Source: Ctenosaura bakeri (Eukaryota; Chordata; Lepidosauria; Squamata; Iguanidae). Taken from it: a DNA stretch of 64,000 nt. Under the pieces are notes generated by a model. That model saw only the letters and a list, made by a program, of their open reading frames with translations. It had not been told where the DNA came from and searched no databases. The position numbers were made by a program, and so were the translations under genes. How positions within the stretch are numbered: the stretch's first letter is position 1; the number at the start of each line of letters is the position of its first letter. The stretch covers positions 992,001 through 1,056,000 of the forward strand of contig CAOLHI010000061.1 of the NCBI GenBank assembly GCA_948474755.1, written 5' to 3'. Positions 22,903 to 34,266 of this stretch are shown piece by piece.

Positions 22903-23232
22903 CCATGTCAGTGAGATGGGAAAACTGTTCCAAGGTGCTGAACCAATTTGTGGATAGGATTCAACACACTGGATAGCATCTTTAACTCAGCCTACAACCC
23001 AGAGCAGCTTCACCATCCTTCTGATATAGAAGTCACCAGATTATTTGTGGCTGTACCCATTTGGGGTCTATAGTTTTTAGCAAATCATCCCCACAAATGA
23101 GTGGATCTGAGAAAAAAGTGGGTCCTAGAACAAATCAAGCCTGAATTCTCACTAGAAGCCAAAATGATTAAATTGAGGTATTATACTTTAAACACAATAG
23201 CTTAACTCAGTGGAAAGGACAAAAATGCCCAG
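22903..23232. other. Unassigned interval, no gene seen
   Basis: Short stretch between a MITE and a SINE; nothing recognised. Confidence 0.35.
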
Positions 23233-23430
23233 AGAGCCAGTTTGGTGTAGTGATCTGAGCACTGAAGTATGACCCTGGAGACCAGGGTTTGATTCCTCAC
23301 TCATCCATGAAAATGCACTGGGTGACCTTGGGAGCATCACATACTCTCAGCCCCAGAAAACCCCGTGATAGGTTCTCCCTGGAGTTTCCATAAGGCAGAA
23401 ACGACTTGAAGGCATACAGCAACAACAAAA
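23233..23430 (+). mobile_element. Sauria-type SINE
   Basis: Head AGAGCCAGTTTGGTGTAGTG, B box CAGGGTTTGATTCC, body CACTGGGTGACCTTGG and tail AACGACTTGAAGGCATACAG with CAACAACAAAA. An internal deletion of about 30 bases lies between the CTCTCAGCC and AAAACCCC blocks. Confidence 0.9.
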
Positions 23431-23536
23431 TGGATGGCAGCAGGGGGAAAAAAGGAAGACTGTGACTCAAACAGACTTTGAATTTACAAGACCCAAACAG
23501 GTCTCTTGAAGACTGTGGGTCAAGGAGGTTTTTGTT

Positions 23537-23588
23537 AGTAGGATCACCATAAGCTGAAGGCAATTTGATGGCAAACAACAATAACAAT
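23537..23588 (+). mobile_element. Bov-B-like tail fragment
   Basis: GTAGGATCACCATAAGCTGA, then AATTTGATGGCAAACAACAA: only the 3' terminus of a Bov-B LINE or its SINE is present. Confidence 0.5.
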
Positions 23589-24647
23589 CACACTCTGGAA
23601 AGCATCTTTAAAATTCAAACCTGCCATGTGACACAGGGGTTGGGGCCTTTGTATGTGTGCTGCCACTTAACTCAATTGATGCATGAAAGAGTTAATCAGA
23701 AGTTCTCATTAAAATGGTTATGTTTCTGTTGAGCAAATGCACACAAGTACACAAACATTCAAGTAACATGTGCTTAGTAGGACTGGCATAATTTCTTACT
23801 GTAGCTCTTCTAACCTAGTTGTACCTCGACAAGAATATAAGATCCATGATGGATTAGGCCAAGGGTCTATCAAGTAGAACATTCTTCCATAAAGTGTTAA
23901 CAGAAGGGCAAAACCATCTGGAAAAAATGTGAATATTTGACACTATAATGGGATAAAAAATGTGCACATCAAAAGAAATGTGCATGAAGATGCATACAAA
24001 TTTTTCCTGCTAGGTTCTTGAGTTATTTAAGTTGCAAACTGAGGCAGAAACCAGACAAAACAAGGGACCTGGTAACTAAGAGACTGAAAGATGAGCTAAT
24101 GGGAATGTGGGATAATAACTTAGCTTCTCACTGATATTTCTTTCTTTTATTTTATCATCTTTCTTTTCTGTTCTCAAGACTTGATTCTAGAGTTGCTACT
24201 ACATTTTAGAGAACAGAAAAAATTTGAAGTTGTCATCTTACACAATGTGACAGAGAAACATTAAGAAAAAGGTGGGAAACAACTTTGACAAGAATAGCAA
24301 GAATTAGGGGTGGGTAAAATTTGCAGCCAACATAGAAGTAAAACAGAAATGACACATTCATGCCCAGCCCAAACCTTCCAAGTATTCTAAGGAGGCAAAA
24401 TGTATTTTTGCAAGACAAGCAAACTATCTTATAGGGTACCAGTTGCATTGCCTCTCTGAAATAGACATATGTACTAGGCTTGGATCCAGGTGTACAGAAG
24501 GCTAACCGAAATCCTTGAGCATTAAGTTAGTCATGACTACTCTGTCTATTTTGAACACATTAATATGAATACATCTGTATCATATTAGCTCTGAATAAAT
24601 GAAAAGTACATTGTATAAATAATTATTTGTCTGCAGTGCTACATACC
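23589..24647. other. Unassigned interval, no gene seen
   Basis: 23831-23890 (GATGGATTAGGCCAAGGGTC...) resembles the inverse of the squamate 'CTGGACTAGATGGGCC' LINE/SINE tail; otherwise AT-rich with no motif. Confidence 0.35.
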
Positions 24648-24790
24648 AGGGATGGATGAATGTGTGGTTTCCCAGATGTTGTTAGACTGCAACAACATCC
24701 TCATTTCTTACCATTAGCTAACCTGGTTAAAGCTAGTGGGAGCTTCCATCAAACAACATCTGGAGAGTCACACATTCCCCATCTGCTCTA
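24648..24790. mobile_element. hAT-like palindromic MITE
   Basis: CAGGGATGGATGAATGTGTG opens and CACACATTCCCCATCTGCTC closes the element. The inner arms are CCCAGATGTTGTTAGACTGC and the inverse AACAACATCTGGAGAG. The CAGGG-type terminus and structure are typical of hAT MITEs in lizards. Confidence 0.7.
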
Positions 24791-25967
24791 TCTCCACCTT
24801 CATTTGAAAACAGAAATAAATTCAATGAGATAGCCACGTATGGGATTGTGTAATCACTCTTGTGACCACTGTGAGGGATTACAAGGTCCAGCCTGTCAGT
24901 GCTGTTTCTTTATGTCCCCCCCACCATGATCTGGGCGGGGGAAGAGCATCCTCAACAACAATGCCTTACTCTTCATGGACTTGGGAAGTTTCATGGCCAG
25001 TTGAGTCAACCTTGAAAATCGTAAATTTGTTTGTTAACTCTCTATTAAGTGCCGCTGTCACAGCTAAGCATTACTGTAGCAATCTAGAGAACACCCTTTG
25101 GTCCAGCTTGGCACACCACCAGTCTTAAACTTCACTAATGCTTCAAGCTTTCCCCTACCTCCTTGAAATTGCCCCAAGGGGGAAAGAAGTCCAATTCTTT
25201 AATTGTGTTATTAACTGAATTATTAATTGATATGAAAACAGCATTTTACTTGGCATAAAAAGTCATTTGCAAATGAGATAAAATGTTCTCAGCATTGCCT
25301 GCCTCCGAGCAGAGCTGGAGCGAGGTCTCTGACAGCTTGATTATTATGCACATTAGTGCAATCTGCTGAGTTTCTAATGCACAGAGAGAGGAATCCTCCA
25401 GTATCATATTCATCAGCCAGCCCCTCTCTCTCTCTCTTCTTATTGCCTGCTTTACATCTCTATCTGGAAGACCTCAGGGGGAAATTTTTCTTCCTGATCA
25501 ATCCCAAATGCCATCGATAGCAAATGGCTAATGGTAGTGGTGAATTATGGTTTTTTCTCTACCCACAATTTCTCTGTATGCCACTTAAAGCTGTTACCCC
25601 AGTTAGAAGATGGCCTTGTGCCATTATGCTCTTCCTATGCCCCCCATCTTTTGCCCTCTCTGTGATACTGGAGAAAAGTGATACAGTTAAATAATATTAG
25701 ACTCTAGATTTTAATTGTCATATTTGTGTGGTAGACAGGACTTGTAGATAGCAATGTCCGTTACTTCATTTACTGCAAAATGTGAAAAGCCAGGTCTGCT
25801 GTATTTATCTGCCCCCCCTGCTCATTCCATTGATTCAATTTTTTTCTCTCACTCTGAATTGGAGTCACTGCTTTCCTGTGAACCGTTATCAGAATGAGAG
25901 TGTTGCTTCCTGTCTTTACTTTCAAGACACTAGTATGGTAGGTAAAGTACCCATTAGCAGCTATGAC
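24791..25967. other. Unique interval with candidate conserved element
   Basis: 25195-25420 is the strongest candidate conserved non-coding element in the window. It has no repeat signature and is dense in homeodomain and Sox-type sites (AACTGAATTATTAATTGATA, CTTGATTATTATGCACATTA, GCAAATGAGAT). The rest is unassigned. The function cannot be read from one sequence. Confidence 0.35.
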
Positions 25968-25993
25968 AGAGTTTGGAAAAGTTACTTTTCTGG
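25968..25993. mobile_element. Left part of a family W MITE
   Basis: CAGAGTTTGGAAAAGTTACTTTTCTGG is the usual W terminus (AGCTTGGAAAAGTTACTTTT type). The element is cut here by the SINE that follows and resumes at 26233. Confidence 0.65.
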
Positions 25994-26232
25994 TTGTTGC
26001 TGTTGTTACAGCTATGTATCGTCAAGTAATTTCTGAGTTATGGTGACCCTAAGACAAATCTATCATAGAGTTTTCTTGGCAACATTTGTTCACAAGGGAT
26101 GTGCCTTTGCCTTCCTCTGAGGGTAGGAAAGTGTAACTTGCCCAATGTCACCCAGTGGGTTTCCATGGTTGACCAAGGATTCCAACCTGCTCTCCAGAGT
26201 CATAGTCAAACCACTATACCACACTGGCTCTC
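25994..26232 (-). mobile_element. Sauria-type SINE inserted in a MITE
   Basis: Tail inverse TTGTTGCTGTTGTTACAGC on the left and head inverse TATACCACACTGGCTCT on the right. The flanks are a direct repeat: TACTTTTCTGG (25983-25993) and TACTTTTCCGG (26233-26243), one mismatch in 11. This target duplication fixes both ends of the SINE. Confidence 0.92.
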
Positions 26233-26310
26233 TACTTTTCCGGTCAATGCCCACAATCTCCTAGTCAGCATGGCCAGTGGCCATGACCACGACCATGATC
26301 AATGTTGCTG
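26233..26310. mobile_element. Right part of the interrupted W MITE
   Basis: Continues with CAATGCCCACAATCTCCTAG and CAGCATGGCCAGTGGCCATG, the centre of the W family, then decays into GACCACGACCATGATC. Confidence 0.5.
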
Positions 26311-27282
26311 GTGACATCATCCCAGGCTTTCCCCCACACCTCAAATATGTGAAAAGTCCTCCTACTGTCACAACCTGCAAACTGAGGTTGAATACATATT
26401 CCAGCTAAGTGCTAATTTATTTTTAATTTGTTTAACTGGTCTTGGAAAGGGAATGTGATGGGTTTTATTTTGCTAGTCACAGGTTATTGTAGTGTACTTG
26501 TGTCAATAAATTAATGAAAGCATAACAGTAAATAAGAAATTTTGAGCAATAACAAAAATATTTTGGTACTAAAGCTCTTTCCCTTTATTCTTGCAAGTTT
26601 ATTTCCTCTTGCACCAATTTATATTCTACCTCCTCCTCATATATGGTCAATCTTGCCAAAAGTGGTACTGTCTATCTTTTGAGACAGACAATGGCATTTT
26701 GGGAAAAAAGTAACTTTATTCTGATGAAGAGGACAATTTTTCCATTTTAAAAAAAATGGTCCAAGAAAATAAGAAGAAAAATTCAGGACAACTGCTTATT
26801 TGCTGTTCCATATCAATCAACAAATAAACAGGAATCTATCCCCACTGATTCATAGCTTCAATAAACAATCACCAGAGCTAGTAAACTGCTGATCAATTCT
26901 GTCAGTTAGATGCAAACCTTGTAATTTAGTAATAACTACTCAATGACCACTGATCTTCTAATTAATGCATAGATTTTTTTTTTGTTCCCCCTTTAATCAT
27001 TTACTTCAATATCTGAGTCACACTACTTTATACTGCTTGCTCTCCACTGAGCTAACCAACTGACGGCTACTACAGTTCTTTGGTAATAAAACACAGAAAT
27101 ATATTGACTCACTGCCAGCTCTCTCCTTCTGCCTCTCTCTGTCTTGCTACCTTGCTATGGGCTAGGAAGTGCTGGCATGTGTGTAAAAAATAGAGAAGGG
27201 GGAAAGCAGTTGCTGTGACATATGAAGTTCAGGATAAGGTTAAGAAAAATAAGGTCTACTCTTTGTTCTCTCTTACACAACA
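26311..27282. other. Unassigned interval, no gene seen
   Basis: AT-rich; no repeat or coding signal recognised. Confidence 0.4.
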
Positions 27283-27488
27283 CAGTTATAGCATTTCAGT
27301 ACCACTTTAACTGCCATGGCTCTATCCTATGAAATCCTGGGATTTGTAATTTGGTGAGGAATTTTGAATTTTCTGCTTGAAAGGGTTAGTGCCTCATCAC
27401 ACTAGAAGTTCCAGTATTCCATAATATGTAGCCTTGACAGCAAGTAGTATCCAAGTGCTGTAGTTTTATAATGTAAAGGAGACATTTT
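27283..27488. mobile_element. Palindromic MITE (ACTTTAACTGCCATGG type)
   Basis: CATTTCAGTACCACTTTAAC and TGCCATGGCTCTATCCTATG with CCTGGGATTTGTAATTTGG form the left arm. AAGTTCCAGTATTCCATAAT with GTAGCCTTGACAGCAAGTA forms the decayed right arm. It is a different family from X but shares the 'ATCCTATG(G)AATCCTGGG' motif. Confidence 0.65.
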
Positions 27489-27810
27489 TATCCAACCAGC
27501 CTAGTACACACATTGACTGGCAATGACAGCCTGGGGTTCTAGATATGAGATGGCAGGGAATAAAAAGGAACTTTATTTACTCAAAGCACTAATTCTACCT
27601 CTTTAATCTGTGAATTTTATACATAACTAGTGTCATGACAATGCAGTTTCATGTTCAGCTGCATTGTGCATCCATTTCTTCCAGCTCCACCTGTTTTATA
27701 AGCTCCCTCTGTATGTGAATTTATCTAGACTGATTCTTTTGAAAGACTACTGAACTTAGAGAAGGGTGTTCTTCCCACTGGAATGGGCCATGGAGTGAAG
27801 GAACACAGTG

Positions 27811-28006
27811 GGCCTTTACACACTACGATAGACTACATATTACACACTACACTACACTATATTATTCCACTTTCAATATTATGTGGAATTCTGGAGCTCT
27901 CTGGCTGAGAATTCTCAGTGCCCCTCCCTAAACTGCAAACCCCAGGATTCCATAGGATGTTGAAAGTGGAATAATAACACTATAGCAGTATAGTGCAGAA
28001 AGGCCC
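27811..28006. mobile_element. Family X palindromic MITE, expanded left end
   Basis: The right arm is standard (GGATGTTGAAAGTGGAATAA, ATAGTGCAGAAAGGCC). The left arm has a local expansion of CACTAC/TACACAC units at 27818-27862 in place of the single CACTAGACTG, looking like replication slippage. Confidence 0.85.
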
Positions 28007-28599
28007 ATAGATTTCTTGCCACACAAAAGAAAATCAGTGTATTTGACAGAAAGTCCTAGGCTACGGAAACACAAGTTTAAATCTCCACCAACCCCGCTTG
28101 CTGGTCCCTGGAATTCAGTCCCTGAGATTCCCAATTTCTTCCCTGGAGAGCTGTTGCACACCAGGAGAAACTTGTCTTCTCCAAACCAGAACTCTCGAGA
28201 TGTGTCGCAATACAAATCCAACAATCATTGAGAAAGCTGACATAGAGAATATTGGGCTGGATGAATTAATTATCTAATTTAGTAGGTGCAAACTGTGTAT
28301 GAAGGTCCTTTGGAACCATGAGCTACTTCCAGCTTCACCTACCCCATAGGATTGCTTTGAATATGGGAAAAAAATATGAAAGAACCATCTCATCCTGGAT
28401 ATAACAAAGAGGTACAATGGTGTTCTAAATACATTTGTTTCTCAATTCCTCAGCTGAAAATAAATTAAAATATTAGCCAGGGCTGAATGTTCTGAATTTT
28501 GAATATTTGTGCTTGAAGAAAAGTTCCAGTCTGCTCAGCTGTGATACAGAGCTATTAAAGCTCTTGACAAGATTGGTGGGAGGAACAGAAAGCCAAAGG

Positions 28600-28652
28600 C
28601 TGCAGTCCTAGGCATATTTGCTTGGGAATAAATTTCATTGAACTCACAGTGA
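28600..28652. mobile_element. MITE half (TGCAGTCCTAGGCATATTT type)
   Basis: GCTGCAGTCCTAGGCATATT, TGCTTGGGAATAAATTTCAT and TGAACTCA resemble one arm of a common squamate palindromic MITE. The other arm is missing. Confidence 0.4.
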
Positions 28653-28654
28653 GT

Positions 28655-29010
28655 CATTTTTATATATATTATTTATTTTTATTTTAAAAATGTATAAACT
28701 AGCCTTCATCCCCACAGGATCCAACAGCAATATAGATAAGTTTGAGACAAAAACTAAAACTTAATTCAATATAAAGAAAATATAATTTCAAATTAGGAGG
28801 CACACAACAAAACTTCAAATAGCAACCCCCTTCATTACAACAATCAATTAATTTAAAAGACGGGAAATCTTAACATTTAAATGTAAATTACTTGAACAAA
28901 GATAAAGATGTTAACTTGGTACTGAAGAACAAAAAACAATTGGTGCAAATACTTTTCTGCCTTGGGAAGGCATTTCAAAATCAGGGTGCTAGCATTTACC
29001 TGCAGGAAGT
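28655..29010 (-). mobile_element. LINE 3'-region fragment, reverse strand
   Basis: Starts with TTATTATTT-rich sequence, then AAA-rich sequence with ACTAAAACTTAATTCAATAT, ending AGGCATTTCAAAATCAGG. The layout matches 38766-39200 and 55496-55850. The LINE clade is unclear. A SINE follows directly. Confidence 0.45.
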
Positions 29011-29252
29011 AAGCCAATGCAGTGTAGTGGCTTCAGCATTGGACTATGATGATGGAGACCAGAGTTTGAACCTCCACTCAGCCATGGAAACCTACTAGGT
29101 GACCTTAGGCAAGTCACACTATTTCAGCCTCTGAGAAGGGCAAAAGCAAACCCTCTCTGAACAAGCCTAGCCAAGAAAACCCCATGATAGCGTCACCTTC
29201 GGACCACAATAACTCAGAAACAACTTAAAGGCACACAACAAGAACAAAAAAA
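29011..29252 (+). mobile_element. Sauria-type SINE
   Basis: Head AAGCCAATGCAGTGTAGTGG, box B CAGAGTTTGAACCTCC, body TAGGTGACCTTAGGCAAGTC, tail CAACTTAAAGGCACACAAC. Followed by A-rich sequence. Confidence 0.9.
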
Positions 29253-32189
29253 AAAATGCCTTGTAGTTGTGTCATGCATAGCTAGCTAGTAATGTCCAGA
29301 AGGACTAAAGATAAAATGAACATTTTCAGGTTTGAGATTTTGTTTTTGGGGTAGTCCTGTGGAAAAGAGGTGGGAAATCTATGGAAATGGTAGATGCTTC
29401 CCTAAACTCATCAAGGGCTACACCATGCCATTATGCCACTTGCTCTGCTATCAGATCTCCAAATTCTGGTAGTGCAGTGGCAAAAAAATGTGGAAATTAC
29501 TTTGAGTACAAATCACATTAATGCCAAAGTTGTGTTTCTGTTGTTGTTGCTGCTGTTGTTTTATTTTCAAATGATTAGTCACCAGAGTGTGGATTTGGTT
29601 TCTGGTTTTAGACCTAAGATGATTGGTACTGTGATGAGAGGATGTAAGCTGAAATTTTAAAGATTAATAGTAGATGTTCTATATAGAAATTATGTCATTA
29701 GATATAATGGTAAAGAGTATTTCAAGGTTTAATAAATGAACACATGGAACATAGGAAGGAGGAGGATGAGAGTGTAAATTTTATGTTGTGCTAATGGGAA
29801 GTTTTTTTGTTTGTTTTTTAAAATAACCTTTTATTATTTATTTATTTAAAGATGTTTCCTCCAAATATGTCTCTGAAAAAGGCTAGAAGCTTCTTGTTGT
29901 CTTGAATGACGGACTGGGTCACTTGAAGACTAAAATGTCATTCTCTCGCATTTTGTTCTAGTACTTGGATCAATAATTTGTAGGACTCCAAGTGGATCCA
30001 GCAAAGAATGTAATAATAACAACATTTGTATGCTCTGCATATAATCAAACAGTACGGATATCTGAATGTTAAGCTACTGAGGCAGCCGGCTCCCACTGCT
30101 CTTAAAGAAAAAGCAGTACCTCATACAACACTGCTCCTATGGTGATAATGTGGAGCCATTGCAATAGCAATTTAATGCTTAGACTAATAGCACAGCGCCA
30201 TTAATATAACTGACAGTGTAACAGTTTCATTATTGGGGCAATGGTATGGCAGGTGTCCATGAGCTGCTAATAGAATAGTGATACCCTTGGGACTGTCTTT
30301 TCAGTTTGTCACACCATGGCTAGGAAGCAAGAAATTTCATGTTTCCTTGCATATTCCTTGGAGTCCTTCTCATGCACATGGATATTTCAGTTTGTCCTTA
30401 GAAACAGCAATATCAGAGTGCCTACAAAGGATAAACAAGGCTTCAGAAAGTTCTCCAGCAGCAGCCAAGCATGCTGGCAATATAACCATTGCTAATATTT
30501 CCTAGTGTTTTTTTTCAAAGACTTACCAGAACCCCACTGTCAAGCTGCCCCCAGAAACTTAAAAAACAACTGCAGTAGAAGAAGCACGCCAGGCATATCA
30601 GGAGCTTTTCTGCATTCAGAGATCTCATAGTAGAGATGCAACAGGCACAGCAGCAAACTTCTGCTGTTCAGTCCCCCAAATGTCATCCCCAAACACTGAA
30701 GAAAGCAAAGCAAGTATTGCTTCTTAATATACTTAATTTAGCTGAAACTTGGTTGCAAGCCTGCAACATATGCACACTGGTGGACTGAAAATACTGCACA
30801 GTCCTCTCAGGAAAGATTCCTCTCATCTCTAGTTTTATATGTAAAATTTGTAAGGCAGTTTATACATGAATGAAGCATTAAGAAGCAATTAAAACAAGTT
30901 AATGTACTGTTATATTAAACCAAACATTGAATAAACCAGTTTTACAAGATAATAAAAAGAAATTACACAACCCCCCCCCCATTAAAACCTTCCAAAACAA
31001 CCAAATAGAGGTTCAAAGCTTCTTCAAGGCCAATTTTCCACAATTTTTTTAAAAAAATAAATATCCTAAGTATGATTATGAAGAAAAGAAACAGAAAATA
31101 ATGGAGGTGGGGGGAGGGTAAGTATACAAGATTAAGAACAGACAGCAGTGGTACAAGCTGACCATATTTCCAACAATAAACTTCCGTATATAAAATACAT
31201 GTTCACACATAGCTAAATCTGACCTGTCTCCTCATCTGTTTTCCTGGATTCATTTGTGTACATCTCTTCTTGAGTTGGCCTGTAATGTTCTGCTTTAGAA
31301 GAAGGGTCTTTAGTGGGAGTGACATTGATCCTATTTCTAGAGTGAGATAAGCCTCAGGCAGCAGATAGTGGGGGACAGTAGTAAAATCCATCCAGCTGTT
31401 ACTTCTGCACTTACAGTTCCCATCACCACCGTAAGCTTGTTTGGTGCTCCCTAAATTAGCCCTATCTCTCCTCTGTATTGGAAGACTGCCAGTCCATATT
31501 TTGCTCCCGTCAGGGAGCAAAATATCTTGGATCAGCCTTGGATATATGGAGAAATTCCTCCTCGCAAAAGTGACTGAGCCTGTGATGAAATGCCAGTGAT
31601 AGACCAGGCACTGTGAATTGTGGATAGTGTTTTAGCAGTGGAGTCCTATGTCCCAGAACTCCCCTTTCACTTGTCTAGTTGTTAGGCAGCGAGAAAGGTC
31701 CTTTCTGCAGGATGCAGCCTAAGCAACCGATTACATCTGTGAGATATTGAGGGATGTGGATGAGCTCTTTTCCTGTCACTTCCAAAACCCCAAGCTGCTG
31801 TCTTGGAGCTTTTCTGTTACTTCCCTTAAACCTCTATGGAGGAAGGGAAATGGAGAACTCTGAAACACTGTTTAATGTCACAGACAGTTCGGCAACAGAC
31901 AATTTTTCACCCCGTTAAATTCTTCTGCAGCATATTATATGCTGTTTTTCTCTTCTCTTCCTCTCTCTCTTTTATGATTTTCTTATTATCATCTCCTGCT
32001 GGTTCTATTCTCAGCTACCAAATAAATAAACAGCTACACATCTGTCAACTGCCACATCAGAACTATCTCACCCCAGAAAAATCTGTTTGGCAACATGAAA
32101 CAGCCCCAACTAACACCTCAGACAGCTACTCAATCCCAGCTCTCATTCAACATGAACATGTAGTTACTCTGCTTCTCATGAATCATGAG
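29253..32189. other. Unassigned interval, candidate conserved element
   Basis: No gene is supported; the 105- and 120-codon frames near 31.2 and 31.8 kb show no motif. 30080-30240 has conserved-element character (GCAATAGCAATTTAATGC, CGCCATTAATATAACTGAC). 30850-31050 is A-rich and may be LINE 3' sequence; ten C residues lie at 30971-30980. A perfect hairpin lies at 31496-31525. Confidence 0.35.
31496..31525. repeat. Perfect 13-bp hairpin, 4-base loop
   Basis: ATATTTTGCTCCC (31496-31508), loop GTCA, then the exact inverse (31513-31525). It is not part of any repeat recognised here. Confidence 0.8.
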
Positions 32190-32257
32190 CCAGGTTGAAG
32201 AATTCTGGGAGTTGTAGTCCCCCAAAAAAGAACTTTTCCGAGCTTTGATTGGAATAA
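32190..32257. mobile_element. Family W MITE half
   Basis: GAATTCTGGGAGTTGTAGTC and AAAAAAGAACTTTTCCGAGC: right arm of the W family only. Confidence 0.5.
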
Positions 32258-32378
32258 AGCTTAGCACCTGTCAATATCAAAAGGCTAGAATCTAGCAGTA
32301 TCAAAAATTATCCGCTGCAGATGGAAATATATGCAGAATGTGTTTCTCCATTGAGTGAATGTCAGTCCTTGTCCTTAC

Positions 32379-32465
32379 ATGTGTGTATGTGCCTTCAAGT
32401 CGCCCATTGACTTATGGCAACCACATGAATTTCATAGTGTTCTATACAATACTATAAAACTAGGA
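32379..32465 (-). mobile_element. 3' tail of a 5S-headed SINE
   Basis: TGTGTGTATGTGCCTTCAAG and GACTTATGGCAACCACATG, TTTCATAGTGTTCTATAC match the inverse of the tail of the element at 6933-7166 and the piece at 51843. Confidence 0.65.
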
Positions 32466-32759
32466 AGTAAAGACATTCCACATGAGAAAGTGTGTACTCT
32501 CATCAGCCTTGATGTCTCATAGTAATAATAGACTTCAGTTAACGGAGATGGTGCCAATCATCAAGAATAAATGCTTGTTAAAACTACATTGTACAGAAGT
32601 GCATTTAGGTCAGCTCAGACTAAAATATATTTCTTCATTTATTGCAAAACATGGTAACCTTGCCACTTTTGGGTGTCACCTTGAATGGACTTTAGGCTTA
32701 AAGTCATGGATTTCTTTCCCAAAATCCTGCCTTGATAACAAACAGAACATACCAGTCAG

Positions 32760-33060
32760 GAAGGAGAGGGCTTGTTTTCTGCTGCTCCAGAGACCAGGAC
32801 AAGGAGCAATGGATTCAAGCTGCAGGAAAGGAGATTCCACCTGAACCTCAGGAAGAACTTCCTGACAGTCAGGGCTGTCTGGCAGTGGAATATGCTGCCT
32901 CGGAGTGTAGTGGAGTCTCCTTCCTTGGAGGTTTTTAAGCAGAGGCTGGATGGCCATCTGTCGGGATTGATTTGAGGGTGTTCCTGCATGACAGGGGGTT
33001 GGACTGGATGGCCTGTGTGGTCTCTTCCAACTCTACATTTCTATGATTCTATGATTCTAT
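32760..33060 (+). mobile_element. CR1 LINE 3' end
   Basis: From GCTTGTTTTCTGCTGCTCCA through GGAAGAACTTCCTGACAGTC and GGGGTTGGACTGGATGGCC to ATGATTCTATGATTCTAT. The octamer-like ATGATTCT repeats are the CR1 3' terminus. Well conserved and 5'-truncated, as usual for CR1. Frames of 67-93 codons in it are not genes. Confidence 0.9.
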
Positions 33061-33757
33061 ACATCAATTTGTACATGTGCAAAAAATGAAGAAAGAGCTG
33101 GTTGAAACCAGTTGTTTATTCAATGCAGTGAGGCAGCACATGTAAATATGCTGTCATTTATAGAAAAAAGACAAAGAAGAAGAAAACAACAAGAGCTATC
33201 TCTAAATGCATCTGTTAGATGCTCTCAGGCCAATTTAAGAGATTAGGATTGCAGAAATTGGACATAGATTTGTGTGTATCTCCCAGAACTGATATAGGGC
33301 TGAGGCCCTTCTACCTGAAAAGGACTGCTAGATTCTTAAGTATATAAATTTTCTTTGAAAGTTATGTTTTTAAAAAAGTGACTCATTCCTATTACTTGTT
33401 ACAATGCTTAAAGTGCAGATTGATGGAGTTCCTCATTTGTTACTTATAGCACTGTACATTACTTTTCTGTTACTTTTTTTGGGGGGTAGATCTTTAGATT
33501 GATAACAGACTGGCAGAAAAATAAACAAAAACCTATGAAAGTGTCTATAAAAATGCCCTTTCACAGTAATAGTAGAAGGTAACTACTAACAATTACTCAT
33601 TAGACCAGCCAAGTAACTTTCTCTTACACGTTGCATTGTTTTTGAAGTATGGCAATATGACGCTCTTGTTATCCCCAAAAGTAACAAGTTCCAAGTAATT
33701 ATATTTCTTGCCTGCCAATACTGAGTTCTCCCCTCCCCCAAGATACATCTGAAAAGC
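33061..33757. other. Unassigned interval, no gene seen
   Basis: AT-rich; a G-run (33481-33486). Nothing recognised. Confidence 0.35.
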
Positions 33758-33768
33758 AGTTTCAGGAT

Positions 33769-33900
33769 TGATGTAAAGTTGAAGGCTTTCATGTCCAGAA
33801 TCCATAGGTTGTTGTGGGTTTTCCAGGTTTTGAGGCCATGTTCTATTAGTATTTTCTCCTGACATTTTGCATGCATCTGTGGCTGGCATCTTCAGAGGAT
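33769..33900 (-). mobile_element. Penelope-like terminal module, short
   Basis: Same module as in 5834-6319 (reverse strand). It is flanked by an 11-bp direct repeat AGTTTCAGGAT (33758-33768 and 33901-33911), so this 132-bp unit inserted on its own. The hammerhead-like core is damaged: the GAAAC segment reads AAAAT. Confidence 0.65.
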
Positions 33901-34077
33901 AGTTTCAGGATCCCTAACTTTGAGTCTTTGCATATTCAGCCATTTTAATGCTGAAATAGGGTTGAGGACTCTTTTCTCCCTGAAGTGCTTCTTATTCTTA
34001 ATATCTATATCTATATAGCTATATGGAGGCCAGGTAGAACATGATTCCCTCCATGAGGGAAATTATTTTGAGATATG

Positions 34078-34266
34078 AAAACAGCATAGTGTAAAGATCT
34101 GAGTGTTGGACTAAGATTCTGGGATGTTTTTTGGACAACTCATATTCACTCAGCCGGAGGGAAAAGCAATAGCAAACCTCCTCTGAATTAATCAGGCCAA
34201 GAAAAGCCTAAGACAGCATTGTCATAAGTCAGAGTTACCCTAAAAGCACATAACAGCAACAGCAAT
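34078..34266 (+). mobile_element. Sauria-type SINE, decayed
   Basis: AAACAGCATAGTGTAAAGATC as a weak head, then CAAACCTCCTCTGAATTAAT, CCAAGAAAAGCC and a tail CATAACAGCAACAGCAAT. An older copy. Confidence 0.75.

Noticed and set aside
31836..32198. 120-codon forward frame
   Set aside because: No motif; the hydrophobic stretch is from a CT-rich run.
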